5,422 nucleotides of DNA from Actinomycetota bacterium (lineage in GTDB: Bacteria > Actinomycetota > Thermoleophilia > Solirubrobacterales > Solirubrobacteraceae), in NCBI GenBank assembly GCA_009699565.1, contig WLNX01000127.1:1-5422 (forward strand), read 5' to 3'. This document shows, in pieces, positions 1 to 5,422 of the stretch. The notes under the pieces were generated by a model. It saw nothing but the letters and a program-made list of their open reading frames with translations, did no database searches and was not told the DNA's origin. The position numbers and the translations under genes were made by a program. Numbering within the stretch: the first letter of the stretch is position 1; the number at the start of each line of letters is the position of its first letter.

Positions 1-121
1 CCAGCGAGTCAGCCTCGAGGTCCTCCTTGAAGCGGGTCTGCTCGTTGATCGTGGCGGGATCGACGTCGAGCTCGTCGGCGAGGTGCCGGCGGATCAGGTC
101 TAGGACGTCGTCACGGGTCAT
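1..121 (-). CDS. acpP: Acyl carrier protein, N-terminal 40 residues (cut by window edge)
   Basis: Acyl carrier protein is the small acidic cytosolic protein that carries growing acyl chains on a 4'-phosphopantetheine arm during type II fatty acid synthesis and supplies acyl-ACP to PlsX. The reverse strand from the ATG at 121 reads 40 codons to the window edge, starting MTRDDVLDLIRRHLADELDV and ending EADSL. The DSL motif holds the serine (residue 39) that is modified by phosphopantetheine, and its distance from the N-terminus is normal for ACP. The remaining half (helices II to IV) lies outside the window. It follows plsX by 31 bp on the same strand, so it is probably the next gene of that operon. 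No convincing Shine-Dalgarno lies within 15 bases of the start. A dedicated carrier protein of another pathway cannot be excluded from 40 residues, but the plsX context favours the fatty acid synthesis ACP. Confidence 0.93.
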   Translation of the reverse strand, partial: MTRDDVLDLIRRHLADELDVDPATINEQTRFKEDLEADSL

Positions 122-152
122 CGGGCGGAAAACTAACCGCGCCCTCGGACGC

Positions 153-1169
153 TCAGTCGGTCTGCTGCGGGCCTTTGCGCCTCAGTGCGCCGCCGCTCTC
201 TAGCGCGGCGTAGGTCTGACCGACAAGGTCGCCGCTGACGGCGCGTGCCGCCAGCAGAATCGCCTGAGAGAACCCGTAGCGGGAAAAGCGCCCGTGCGAG
301 ACGACTGCCAGCCGCCGCAGACCGAGCAGATAAGCGCCCCCCGGCCCTTCCGGATCGATCTCGTCGCGGAAGCCGCGCAGGGCAGGTCGCAGCAGCGCCC
401 CGCCAAGCTTGCCGCGGGCCGAACTCGTCGCCGCATCGCGGATCCCTCCGACCACTGCCTGCGAGATCCCCTCCATCAACTTCAGCGAGATGTTGCCGGT
501 GAAGCCGTCGGTGACGACAACGTCGGCCACGCCCTCAGCGATGTCGTTCCCTTCGATGTTCCCGACGAAGTCGAAGTTTGCGTTCCTCGCGGCCGCGAGT
601 TCCTGGCCGGCCTCAATAACCAGCGCGGTTCCGCGGCTCGCCTCGCGGCCGTTCGAGAGCAGCGCTACGCGAGGGCGCTCCTGAGCGAGAACCGTTGTCG
701 CGAGCGCCGCGCCCATATAGGCGAATTGAACGAGGTGTTCGCTGCGCACCTCGACATTGGCGCCGACGTCCAGCATCGTCACCGGGTTGCCGGGAATCGG
801 GATCGGAGTCGCGAGCGCTGGCCTGTAGATGCCGCGGGCCCTGCGAATCTCGAACAGCCCGGCGGCAAGCGTCGCTCCAGTGGCTCCGGCACTCACAAGC
901 GCGTCCGCCTCCCCTTCGGCAACAGCGCGGGCGGCTTGGACGATCGAAGCGTCCGGGGTGGAGCGCGCCGCCCGCGCCGGATCGGCGTCTTTTGCGATCG
1001 AGACGGGTGCGTCGATCACCTCGATGCCTTCGACCACCTCGCCGATCTTGTCGGCGGGACCGTAGATGCGGACCGTTACGCCCCTCTCCGCAGCGATCGC
1101 TGCGCCCGCCGCAACCTCGGCTGGACCCAGGTCCGCCCCGTTCGCGTCAACCGCGACGGTGACGCCCAT
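153..1169 (-). CDS. plsX: Phosphate acyltransferase PlsX
   Basis: PlsX converts acyl-ACP and phosphate to acyl-phosphate, the donor used by membrane PlsY for the first acylation of glycerol-3-phosphate; it is a peripheral membrane enzyme. The product is 338 residues, a usual family length. Recognisable blocks are the N-terminal VAVDANGAD (residues 5-13), SAGATGAT (93-100), RPALA (116-120), LDVGANVEVRSEHLVQFAYM (133-152), ADVVVTDGFTGN (215-226) and GGAYLLGL (277-284). The open frame extends upstream to 1268 across rpmF, but the ATG at 1169 is chosen because family homology begins there and it falls 5 bp after the rpmF stop. No Shine-Dalgarno is visible, so translation is probably coupled to rpmF. 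The usual DAMGGD motif reads DANGAD and the usual GNTGA reads GATGA. These look like lineage variation, since the rest of the protein is intact. Confidence 0.96.
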   Translation of the reverse strand: MGVTVAVDANGADLGPAEVAAGAAIAAERGVTVRIYGPADKIGEVVEGIEVIDAPVSIAKDADPARAARSTPDASIVQAARAVAEGEADALVSAGATGATLAAGLFEIRRARGIYRPALATPIPIPGNPVTMLDVGANVEVRSEHLVQFAYMGAALATTVLAQERPRVALLSNGREASRGTALVIEAGQELAAARNANFDFVGNIEGNDIAEGVADVVVTDGFTGNISLKLMEGISQAVVGGIRDAATSSARGKLGGALLRPALRGFRDEIDPEGPGGAYLLGLRRLAVVSHGRFSRYGFSQAILLAARAVSGDLVGQTYAALESGGALRRKGPQQTD

Positions 1170-1174
1170 CGGCG

Positions 1175-1363
1175 CTACTGGTCGAGCTTGGCCGGGGAGA
1201 TGACTGCGCGGCCGCCGTACGTGCCGCAGCTGGAGCAGACGCGGTGTGCGAGGCGCGGTGCTCCGCACTCCGGGCAGCCTCCGCCGGTGGGCGCAGCAAT
1301 TCCGTGCTGTGCGCGGCGCTTAGCGGTGCGGCTGTGTGATTGATGCTGCTTAGGGACGGCCAT
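1175..1363 (-). CDS. rpmF: 50S ribosomal protein L32 (zinc-ribbon form)
   Basis: L32 is a small basic protein of the large ribosomal subunit. The 62-residue product begins with the hallmark MAVPKQHQSHSRTAKRRAQH and then carries a four-cysteine zinc ribbon, C30-x2-C33 and C43-x2-C46. It is therefore the zinc-binding form rather than the cysteine-free paralogue that some bacteria use under zinc starvation. The start is fixed by the conserved MAVPK. The ten bases before the ATG are pyrimidine-rich (TTCTCCTA just before the start on the coding strand), the opposite of a Shine-Dalgarno. The gene lies 40 bp after yceD and 5 bp before plsX. The yceD-rpmF-plsX order is widespread in bacteria. Confidence 0.97.
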   Translation of the reverse strand: MAVPKQHQSHSRTAKRRAQHGIAAPTGGGCPECGAPRLAHRVCSSCGTYGGRAVISPAKLDQ

Positions 1364-1373
1364 TAGGAGAACA

Positions 1374-1379
1374 AAGATA
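1374..1379 (-). promoter_or_regulatory. Candidate -10 box for an internal rpmF promoter
   Basis: The coding strand reads TATCTT, fitting the actinobacterial -10 pattern TAnnnT, 10 bases before the rpmF ATG. A transcript starting about 7 bases downstream would have a leader of only a few bases, which would suit the lack of a Shine-Dalgarno. No good -35 box is seen at the expected distance. The hexamer pattern is loose, so this is tentative. Confidence 0.3.
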
Positions 1380-1381
1380 GC

Positions 1382-1405
1382 GAACGCTGCAGGCAGGCCG
1401 CGTTC
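1382..1405 (-). other. Inverted repeat (hairpin) between yceD and rpmF
   Basis: GAACGC (1382-1387) and GCGTTC (1400-1405) are exact reverse complements. After one mismatch the stem continues with two more GC pairs around a 6-base loop. The far arm overlaps the yceD stop codon. On the transcribed strand the hairpin is followed by a pyrimidine-rich run (TATCTTTGTTCTCCT) leading into the rpmF start. It may be an attenuator, an mRNA-stability element or an RNA-binding site for control of rpmF. The U-run is interrupted, so it is not a textbook terminator. Confidence 0.45.
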
Positions 1406-1919
1406 AGTCGAACTTCAATTCGTCGAGCTTCGACCAGCGCGGATCCTTGTCGGCCTCGTGCTCGTGGCCAGGATCGGCGTTCAGATCGATCCCGCAGCGA
1501 GGGCAAAGCCCGAGGCACTGCGGCCTGCAGATCACCTGCGTTGGGAGTGCCAGCGCGAGCGAATCATGGGCCCATTGGTTGAGCGCAACTTCGGTGCCAT
1601 TGATGTACGGGCTGTCCAACTCTTCCCCGCCGTCAACCTGATCGACCTCCCGCACCTCTACGGCAATCGTCCGCTCCGCGGGTCCTAGGCAGCGCATGCA
1701 GGTGCCGCGCATCGTCGTTTCAAAGGCCAGCTTCAGCGACCATCCGCCGTTGTTCATTCGGGTTACGTCAACTACAACCGGACAGGGCTGCGGCTCCGGC
1801 CGATAGGGCTCGCCGGCAAATTCGAATTCACCGAGTTCGGCTTCCAGTTCCAGCCGCTTGCCCTCAACCGGGCTGAGGCCAAGGATCGAAAGGTCGAAGC
1901 TCTCGGAGTCGCTCGCCAT
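1404..1919 (-). CDS. yceD: DUF177 / YceD family protein (23S rRNA accumulation protein)
   Basis: YceD/DUF177 proteins are encoded beside rpmF in many bacteria and are linked to accumulation of 23S rRNA; the molecular mechanism is not settled. The product is 171 residues, about the family size. The signature is clear: a CxxC pair (C74, C77) in the middle and a C-x3-C-x3-C-x2-C cluster (C131, C135, C139, C142) in CRPQCLGLCPRCGIDLN, likely a metal-binding knuckle, followed by an acidic tail ending in DPRWSKLDELKFD. The ATG at 1919 is chosen because it begins the natural acidic N-terminus (MASDSESFDL). An upstream ATG at 1967 would overlap the synthetase and add an unconserved basic extension. 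It starts 4 bp after the synthetase stop, implying co-transcription and probable translational coupling. The AGGA next to the ATG is too close (2 bases) to be an ordinary ribosome binding site. Confidence 0.93.
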   Translation of the reverse strand: MASDSESFDLSILGLSPVEGKRLELEAELGEFEFAGEPYRPEPQPCPVVVDVTRMNNGGWSLKLAFETTMRGTCMRCLGPAERTIAVEVREVDQVDGGEELDSPYINGTEVALNQWAHDSLALALPTQVICRPQCLGLCPRCGIDLNADPGHEHEADKDPRWSKLDELKFD

Positions 1920-1923
1920 TGTC

Positions 1924-3540
1924 CTAGTCGGCCGCCAGCTCGCGGCGGACCACCTTGCCGGTTGCATTTCGTGGAAGTTCGTCGATGAACAGGACTTCGC
2001 GCGGGACCTTGTAGCGGGCGAGCCTCTCGCGAACCAGCTCCTGCAGCTCGGCCTCGTCGGGGGCTCCAGCCGAAGCGCAGACGACGTAGGCGCGCAGGCG
2101 CTGACCCCAATCGTCGTCGGCCACTCCGATGACGGCAGCTTCGGTTACCCCGGGGTGGTCGGCGATCAGGTCTTCGACCTCGCGCGGAAAGACATTCTCC
2201 CCGCCGGAGACGATCATCTCGTCGTCGCGTCCGTCGATGAAGAGCCGACCGGCATGATCGAAGTGCCCGACGTCGCCCGTCGCCATCAGACCCGAGATCT
2301 GCTGCTTGGTTTCGCCGCCGGTGTAGCCGTCAAAGCCAAGGCCGTTGCCGACGAAGATCCTTCCCGTAACTCCCAATCCCGTCACCGGCAGGTCTTGATC
2401 GTCGAAGAGACGGACGGTCGTTCCATGAGGCGGTACGCCCGCCGTCCCCGGGGCTGCGCGCAGGTCGGACGGGCCGGCAACGGTTGCCCAAGCAACCTCC
2501 GTTGATCCGTAGAGGTTGTAAAGCGTGTCGCCGAAGCGATCCATCGCCCGGATCGCCAGCTCGCCCGGGAGGGCACTACCGCTGGCGGCGATGATTCTCA
2601 GCCTTGACAGGTCCACCCCGGCCAGCGCCGCTTCCGGGAGATCAACCATCCGTTGGAGCATCACCGGGACGACAACCAGCGCAGTCGCACCGTGGCGGGC
2701 CGCAGCCGCGAGCGATTCGCCAGGATCAAATCCACGCTGCAGGACGATCGTCGAACCGAGCATCAGCGCCATAGAGAAATGCGCCATCCCCCAGGAGTGG
2801 AAGAGCGGAGGGGCGATCAGAGTCGTCTCCCCAGCCTTGAGTGGAATTGCTGCGAGCAGTGACGCGGCCGGGACGAGCGAACTGGGCTGCTCGCGCTGCG
2901 CGCCCTTCGGCGTCCCCGTCGTTCCACTGGTGAGAATAATTATCCGCCCTGGCGACGGCGGCGGGGAAAGCGGCTCTGTTATCTGGCCGCTGCGGAGCTG
3001 GTCGAGGGTTCGCGCCTGCGTCCCTGCTTCATCCGGTTCGTCCGTCCATGCAACAAACTTCTTGCGGCTCTCAGCGGCCGGCGCGACGACCTCTGCAAAC
3101 TCGTCGTCGTAGACGATCGCGACCGGCGCCTCTCGATCGCAGACGTCGCTCACCTGCGGCGAGGCGAACATCGTGTTGAGAAAGATCAGATCGGCGCCGA
3201 TTCGGTCGGCCGCAATTGTGGTCTCGACGAAGTGCCGGTGGTTGCGCGCCATCACGGCGATTCCGTCGCCGTTACCGATTCCCTCCGAGATGAAACCGCG
3301 CGCGAGAGCATTTGCCCGGCTGTCGATCTGAGCGAAGGTGAGAGCCCCGTCGTCGTCGATCAGTGCGATCGAGTCCGGGCGCCTGATCGCAGCGCTTGCG
3401 TAGCCACCGGCGATCGACGTGCCCCAGCTGCGCAGTGCGTCAATCGACTTGGCCAAACGCAGAGGATTCTCGGGGCGCAGCATGCCGGCTCCGGCAAAGG
3501 TACGCAGAACAAACCGCGCTTCTTCCACTCGCTGACGCAT
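1924..3540 (-). CDS. AMP-forming acyl-CoA synthetase (FadD2/FadD12-like fatty acid ligase)
   Basis: This member of the ANL superfamily activates a carboxylic acid with ATP to an acyl-adenylate, then transfers it to a thiol, usually CoA. The 538-residue product has the full motif set: phosphate-binding loop LTSGTTGTPKG (203-213), YGSTE (344-348), TGD (421-423), the hinge GRDDEMIVSGGENVFPREVE (437-456) and the C-terminal PRNATGKVVRREL with catalytic K529. All key residues look intact. The N-terminal stretch through MLRPENPLR resembles mycobacterial FadD2/FadD12 proteins, suggesting a medium- or long-chain fatty acid substrate. This is inferred from overall resemblance. The ATG at 3540 is preferred because residues 10-28 look family-like; the ATG at 3483 (residue 20) has a GGAG 5 bases upstream and is the alternative. 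The gene heads the run into yceD, rpmF, plsX and acpP with a 4-bp gap, so its promoter may drive them too. Confidence 0.92.
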   Translation of the reverse strand: MRQRVEEARFVLRTFAGAGMLRPENPLRLAKSIDALRSWGTSIAGGYASAAIRRPDSIALIDDDGALTFAQIDSRANALARGFISEGIGNGDGIAVMARNHRHFVETTIAADRIGADLIFLNTMFASPQVSDVCDREAPVAIVYDDEFAEVVAPAAESRKKFVAWTDEPDEAGTQARTLDQLRSGQITEPLSPPPSPGRIIILTSGTTGTPKGAQREQPSSLVPAASLLAAIPLKAGETTLIAPPLFHSWGMAHFSMALMLGSTIVLQRGFDPGESLAAAARHGATALVVVPVMLQRMVDLPEAALAGVDLSRLRIIAASGSALPGELAIRAMDRFGDTLYNLYGSTEVAWATVAGPSDLRAAPGTAGVPPHGTTVRLFDDQDLPVTGLGVTGRIFVGNGLGFDGYTGGETKQQISGLMATGDVGHFDHAGRLFIDGRDDEMIVSGGENVFPREVEDLIADHPGVTEAAVIGVADDDWGQRLRAYVVCASAGAPDEAELQELVRERLARYKVPREVLFIDELPRNATGKVVRRELAAD

Positions 3541-3547
3541 TGCGGCA

Positions 3548-3553
3548 AGGGTA
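3548..3553 (-). promoter_or_regulatory. Candidate -10 box for the synthetase-led operon, leaderless spacing
   Basis: On the coding strand TACCCT fits TAnnnT and lies exactly 7 bases before the ATG at 3540. Transcription would then begin at or next to the A of the start codon, giving a leaderless mRNA. That agrees with the absence of a Shine-Dalgarno before this ATG. No clear -35 is seen. If right, it also supports the longer start for the synthetase. Confidence 0.4.
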
Positions 3554-3614
3554 CCGCGGCAGTTTCCACGGGGGCGCGAGCGGAGCCAGTCGGCTGTCCG
3601 TCAGAAGAGGAGCG

Positions 3615-3620
3615 TACGGT
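3615..3620 (+). promoter_or_regulatory. Candidate -10 box for the nuclease-like gene, leaderless spacing
   Basis: TACGGT fits TAnnnT and ends 8 bases before the ATG at 3629, the spacing expected for a leaderless or nearly leaderless transcript. The alternative is a normal leader using the GAGGAG at 3607-3612 as ribosome binding site. That site is 16 bases from the ATG, farther than usual. No good -35 hexamer is seen. Confidence 0.38.
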
Positions 3621-3628
3621 GCGACCTG

Positions 3629-4930
3629 ATGAACGTGGAACCTCTGCCCCAGATAACTCCCGACCATGTGAAGCTCCTCGATGACGAGCTGCTGATCGAC
3701 GGACTCACGGTCACAGATGCCGCAAGCGTCACGCTTGCGCGCCAGCGGGCCGCAGCCGGCGAGAGCCTCGATGAACTGGTCAGGCAGGCGATCGAGATCG
3801 GCTCACGCATTCTTGAGCGCGAGCAGACAGCCTCCGACACCGAGTTCGTGAAGGCCGAATTTGAGAAGCAGGCGCGCGAGGTTCAGATCCAATTCACAGA
3901 GAACGCACAGCAGGTGACAGACGGCTTCAAGCAGCGGATCGATGAAACCTTTGACGCCGACTCGGGCCTGCTCCCTAAGCTGCTCGAGCAGCACTTCGGC
4001 GTCAACTCCAACAGCGCCGTGCAGAATCAGGTCAAGGTCATCGTCGAAGAGATGCTCAGGACCCACAAGGAGGCCCTAGCGAAGCAGTTCACCGCCGACG
4101 ACGAGAGCAACCCGCTGGCGCAGTTTCAGAAGTTGACAACCACGACGATCAAGCAGGCTTCCGACGCGCAGGCAGCGCAACTGATTGAGATGAATCGCGC
4201 GCTTGCCGAGATGCAAAAGGCGCTCGCGCTAACCGAGGGGCTTGAGGAAGGGGCTGAGGCGCTGGCCGAGGCGGAGGCTAGTGGCACTCGGAAGGGCCGC
4301 GACTACGAGGAGCGCGTTGCCGATGCAATCGAGCTGATCGCACGCGGCCGCGGAGACCTCGCCGAAGCGGTTGGCGAAAAGGTCGAAGGCGGCGGTAAGA
4401 AGGGCGACGTCGTGGTTGAGATCGGCGCGCAGGACGGACCGGCCCGAGGTCGGATCGCCTTCGAAGCAAAGAACTCGCGCCTTGGCCGCCCGGAAGCGAT
4501 CCGGACCCTGGACGCCGCCCGCGAACAGCGCAGCGCCGCCTACGCCGTTCTCGTCGTTCCCCGTGACGAACTGGCGCCGGCGAACTTTCCGCCGCTCGAA
4601 GAGCTGCACGGCAACAAGATCGTCGTTACCTACGACCCGGACATCGATCTGCCAATCGTGCTCGAGACCGGCTACGCACTCGCCCGCGCGAGAATCCTGA
4701 TGGCAGGTTCGAGCGGCGACGAGATCGACGGAGTCGCTCTCTCGCAGGCGACCGAGCGGGCGTTGGACATGCTCAAGCAGGTAACCGGCATCAAGCGCTC
4801 GCTGACGGTTGCCAGCAAAGACATCGTGAAAGCATCCGAGAACATCGAAGCAATGGCCGGCTCGATCAGGGACCAGCTAAACGAAATCGCCGAGCTGACA
4901 AGCCCCGGCCTGAAGGAAGACGAAACCTAG
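3629..4930 (+). CDS. Uncharacterised coiled-coil protein with PD-(D/E)XK nuclease-like core (RmuC/DUF2130-like layout)
   Basis: I do not recognise a named family for this 433-residue protein. Residues 1-30 are a short non-helical start, and about 31-215 are rich in charged and alanine residues, probably long helices or coiled coil. Residues 220-340 look like a PD-(D/E)XK core: KGRDYEE (222-228) with a helix glutamate, KKGDVVVEI with D260, then IAFEAKNS giving E279-x-K281, a later helix with R298/Q300, and strands YAVLVVP and KIVVTYDPD. Residues 365-425 are a second helical region. Helices around such a core recall RmuC and DUF2130 proteins, which link to DNA metabolism, but clear homology is not shown. 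There is no signal peptide or membrane segment, so it is probably cytosolic. It diverges from the synthetase and converges on the SepIVA-like gene. No partner methylase, helicase or toxin is visible. DNA binding or cleavage is inference; the coding call itself is secure. Confidence 0.85.
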   Translation: MNVEPLPQITPDHVKLLDDELLIDGLTVTDAASVTLARQRAAAGESLDELVRQAIEIGSRILEREQTASDTEFVKAEFEKQAREVQIQFTENAQQVTDGFKQRIDETFDADSGLLPKLLEQHFGVNSNSAVQNQVKVIVEEMLRTHKEALAKQFTADDESNPLAQFQKLTTTTIKQASDAQAAQLIEMNRALAEMQKALALTEGLEEGAEALAEAEASGTRKGRDYEERVADAIELIARGRGDLAEAVGEKVEGGGKKGDVVVEIGAQDGPARGRIAFEAKNSRLGRPEAIRTLDAAREQRSAAYAVLVVPRDELAPANFPPLEELHGNKIVVTYDPDIDLPIVLETGYALARARILMAGSSGDEIDGVALSQATERALDMLKQVTGIKRSLTVASKDIVKASENIEAMAGSIRDQLNEIAELTSPGLKEDET

Positions 4931-4943
4931 GCGCTACTAGCGC
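4931..4943. other. Short inverted repeat at the convergent gene junction
   Basis: GCGCT (4931-4935), ACT, AGCGC (4939-4943) forms a 5-bp GC-rich stem with a 3-base loop. It lies between the stop of the nuclease-like gene (4928-4930) and across the stop of the SepIVA-like gene (4937-4939). It could help end transcription in both directions, but the stem is short and neither side has a T-run, so function is doubtful. Confidence 0.2.
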
Positions 4944-5407
4944 TCGCCGTCGGGCGCGTCGTCGTCCGCTCCGGCGAGACGATCGCGGCCGCGCTGTACG
5001 GCTGAGATGAACTTCGAAAGGTTGGTCTCCAGCGTCCCGAGGATCTCGTCGGCGTAGTCCTCAGCGCCAAGGCGAATCTCGCGCTCGCGAATCTTCGCCT
5101 CCTCGAGGATGTCCTCCGAGGCGCGCTCTGCTTCCCGCGTCACTGCCTCCTGAGCGATCAGCTGCGTCTGCTTCTCGTGGCCTTCCTTGATCACACGCTC
5201 CGCCTCGCGCTTGGCCTCGGCCAGCATCTCTTGGCGCTCCTTGACGATCCAGCGCGCCTGCTTGATCTCCTCGGGGATCGTCGCACGCATCTGATCGAGG
5301 ATGTCGTAGATCTCCTCTTTGTCCACGCGTACCTGGTCGGTGAGTGGCACCGGCTTGGCGTTGTGAATCAGGTCATCAAGCTTGTCGATTAGTACGAGAA
5401 CGTCCAT
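4937..5407 (-). CDS. sepIVA: SepIVA/DivIVA-like coiled-coil cell-division protein, short form
   Basis: The 156-residue product resembles mycobacterial SepIVA (Rv2927c family), a DivIVA-type septation factor acting at the cytoplasmic side of the division site. Shared features are an N-terminal VLxxIDKLDDLI segment (3-14), a short linker with a PVPL (19-22) and VDKEEIYDILDQM (28-40), then IPEEIKQAR (44-52), a long heptad-like helix rich in Glu, Ala, Lys and Arg (about 50-120), and a closing helix LETNLSKFISAVQRGRDRLAG (near 126-146) before an acidic tail. It is much shorter than the roughly 245-residue mycobacterial protein; the missing part is mainly coiled coil. The ATG at 5407 has GAAAGG at 5417-5422 on the coding strand, 9 bases upstream, the best ribosome binding site in the window. 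It is on the same strand as yceD but separated from it by the divergent gene pair. An ATP-synthase b-subunit-like annotation would be a composition artefact, since no membrane segment is present. Confidence 0.82.
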   Translation of the reverse strand: MDVLVLIDKLDDLIHNAKPVPLTDQVRVDKEEIYDILDQMRATIPEEIKQARWIVKERQEMLAEAKREAERVIKEGHEKQTQLIAQEAVTREAERASEDILEEAKIREREIRLGAEDYADEILGTLETNLSKFISAVQRGRDRLAGADDDAPDGER

Positions 5408-5422
5408 AACAACTGGCCTTTC

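Noticed and set aside
1170..1268. N-terminal extension of PlsX to an ATG at 1268
   Set aside because: The added 33 residues are an out-of-frame reading of rpmF and show no PlsX similarity; the homologous N-terminus starts at 1169.
294..1343. Plus-strand open frame of 349 codons antisense to plsX and rpmF
   Set aside because: It covers well-supported plsX and rpmF on the other strand, and its translation is arginine-rich with no recognisable motif. Long antisense frames are expected in high-GC DNA.
1858..3112. Plus-strand open frames (1858-2505 and 2525-3112) antisense to the acyl-CoA synthetase
   Set aside because: They mirror the synthetase codons, have no family-like motifs and start inside other genes; they are shadow frames.
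3584..3597. Small inverted repeat AGCC-AGTC-GGCT in the divergent gap as a possible operator
   Set aside because: A 4-bp stem is expected by chance in GC-rich DNA and has no extension or second copy.
4229..4609. Minus-strand open frame antisense to the nuclease-like gene
   Set aside because: It lies wholly inside the better-supported plus-strand gene, has no recognisable motif and shows no start signal.
3629..4930. Restriction-modification or other defence-system interpretation of the nuclease-like gene
   Set aside because: No methylase, helicase, ATPase or toxin-antitoxin partner is present nearby; the neighbours are core housekeeping genes, so a defence role is not supported by this window.

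Overview
The window is high-GC chromosomal DNA with core bacterial genes, most consistent with an actinobacterium. The evidence is a SepIVA/DivIVA-like coiled-coil gene near a DUF177 (YceD) gene, a zinc-ribbon L32 gene, plsX and acpP, a FadD-type ligase resembling mycobacterial FadD2/FadD12, and almost no Shine-Dalgarno sites. A deep-branching class such as Thermoleophilia is possible, but this is inference. No mobile element, CRISPR array, tRNA or rRNA was seen. There is no gene-free stretch over 300 bases; the longest gap is 88 bp.

Layout: a minus-strand run covers positions 3540 down to 1. In transcription order it holds an AMP-forming acyl-CoA synthetase (3540-1924), yceD/DUF177 (1919-1404), rpmF (1363-1175), plsX (1169-153) and the first 40 codons of acpP (121-1, cut by the window edge just after the phosphopantetheine serine). 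Gaps are 4, 40, 5 and 31 bp, so this reads as one operon with a possible internal control point (hairpin plus -10-like box) before rpmF. Diverging from the synthetase across 88 bp is a plus-strand gene (3629-4930). It encodes an unfamiliar 433-residue protein with an apparent PD-(D/E)XK nuclease-like core between long helical regions, broadly like RmuC or DUF2130 proteins. It converges, with 6 bp between stop codons, on a minus-strand SepIVA-like gene (5407-4937).

How the genes fit together: PlsX turns acyl-ACP into acyl-phosphate for phospholipid synthesis, AcpP carries the acyl chains, and the ligase could activate free fatty acids for the same membrane pathway. RpmF and YceD link this to 50S ribosome production, and the SepIVA-like protein suggests cell envelope growth or septation. 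The coupling of membrane, ribosome and division genes is a known conserved arrangement. What stands out is the divergent nuclease-like gene plus synthetase, which appear to lie inside that otherwise conserved sepIVA-yceD-rpmF-plsX-acpP series.

The most interesting items are the uncharacterised nuclease-like protein, the paired -10-like boxes placed for leaderless transcription of both divergent genes, and the hairpin in front of rpmF.
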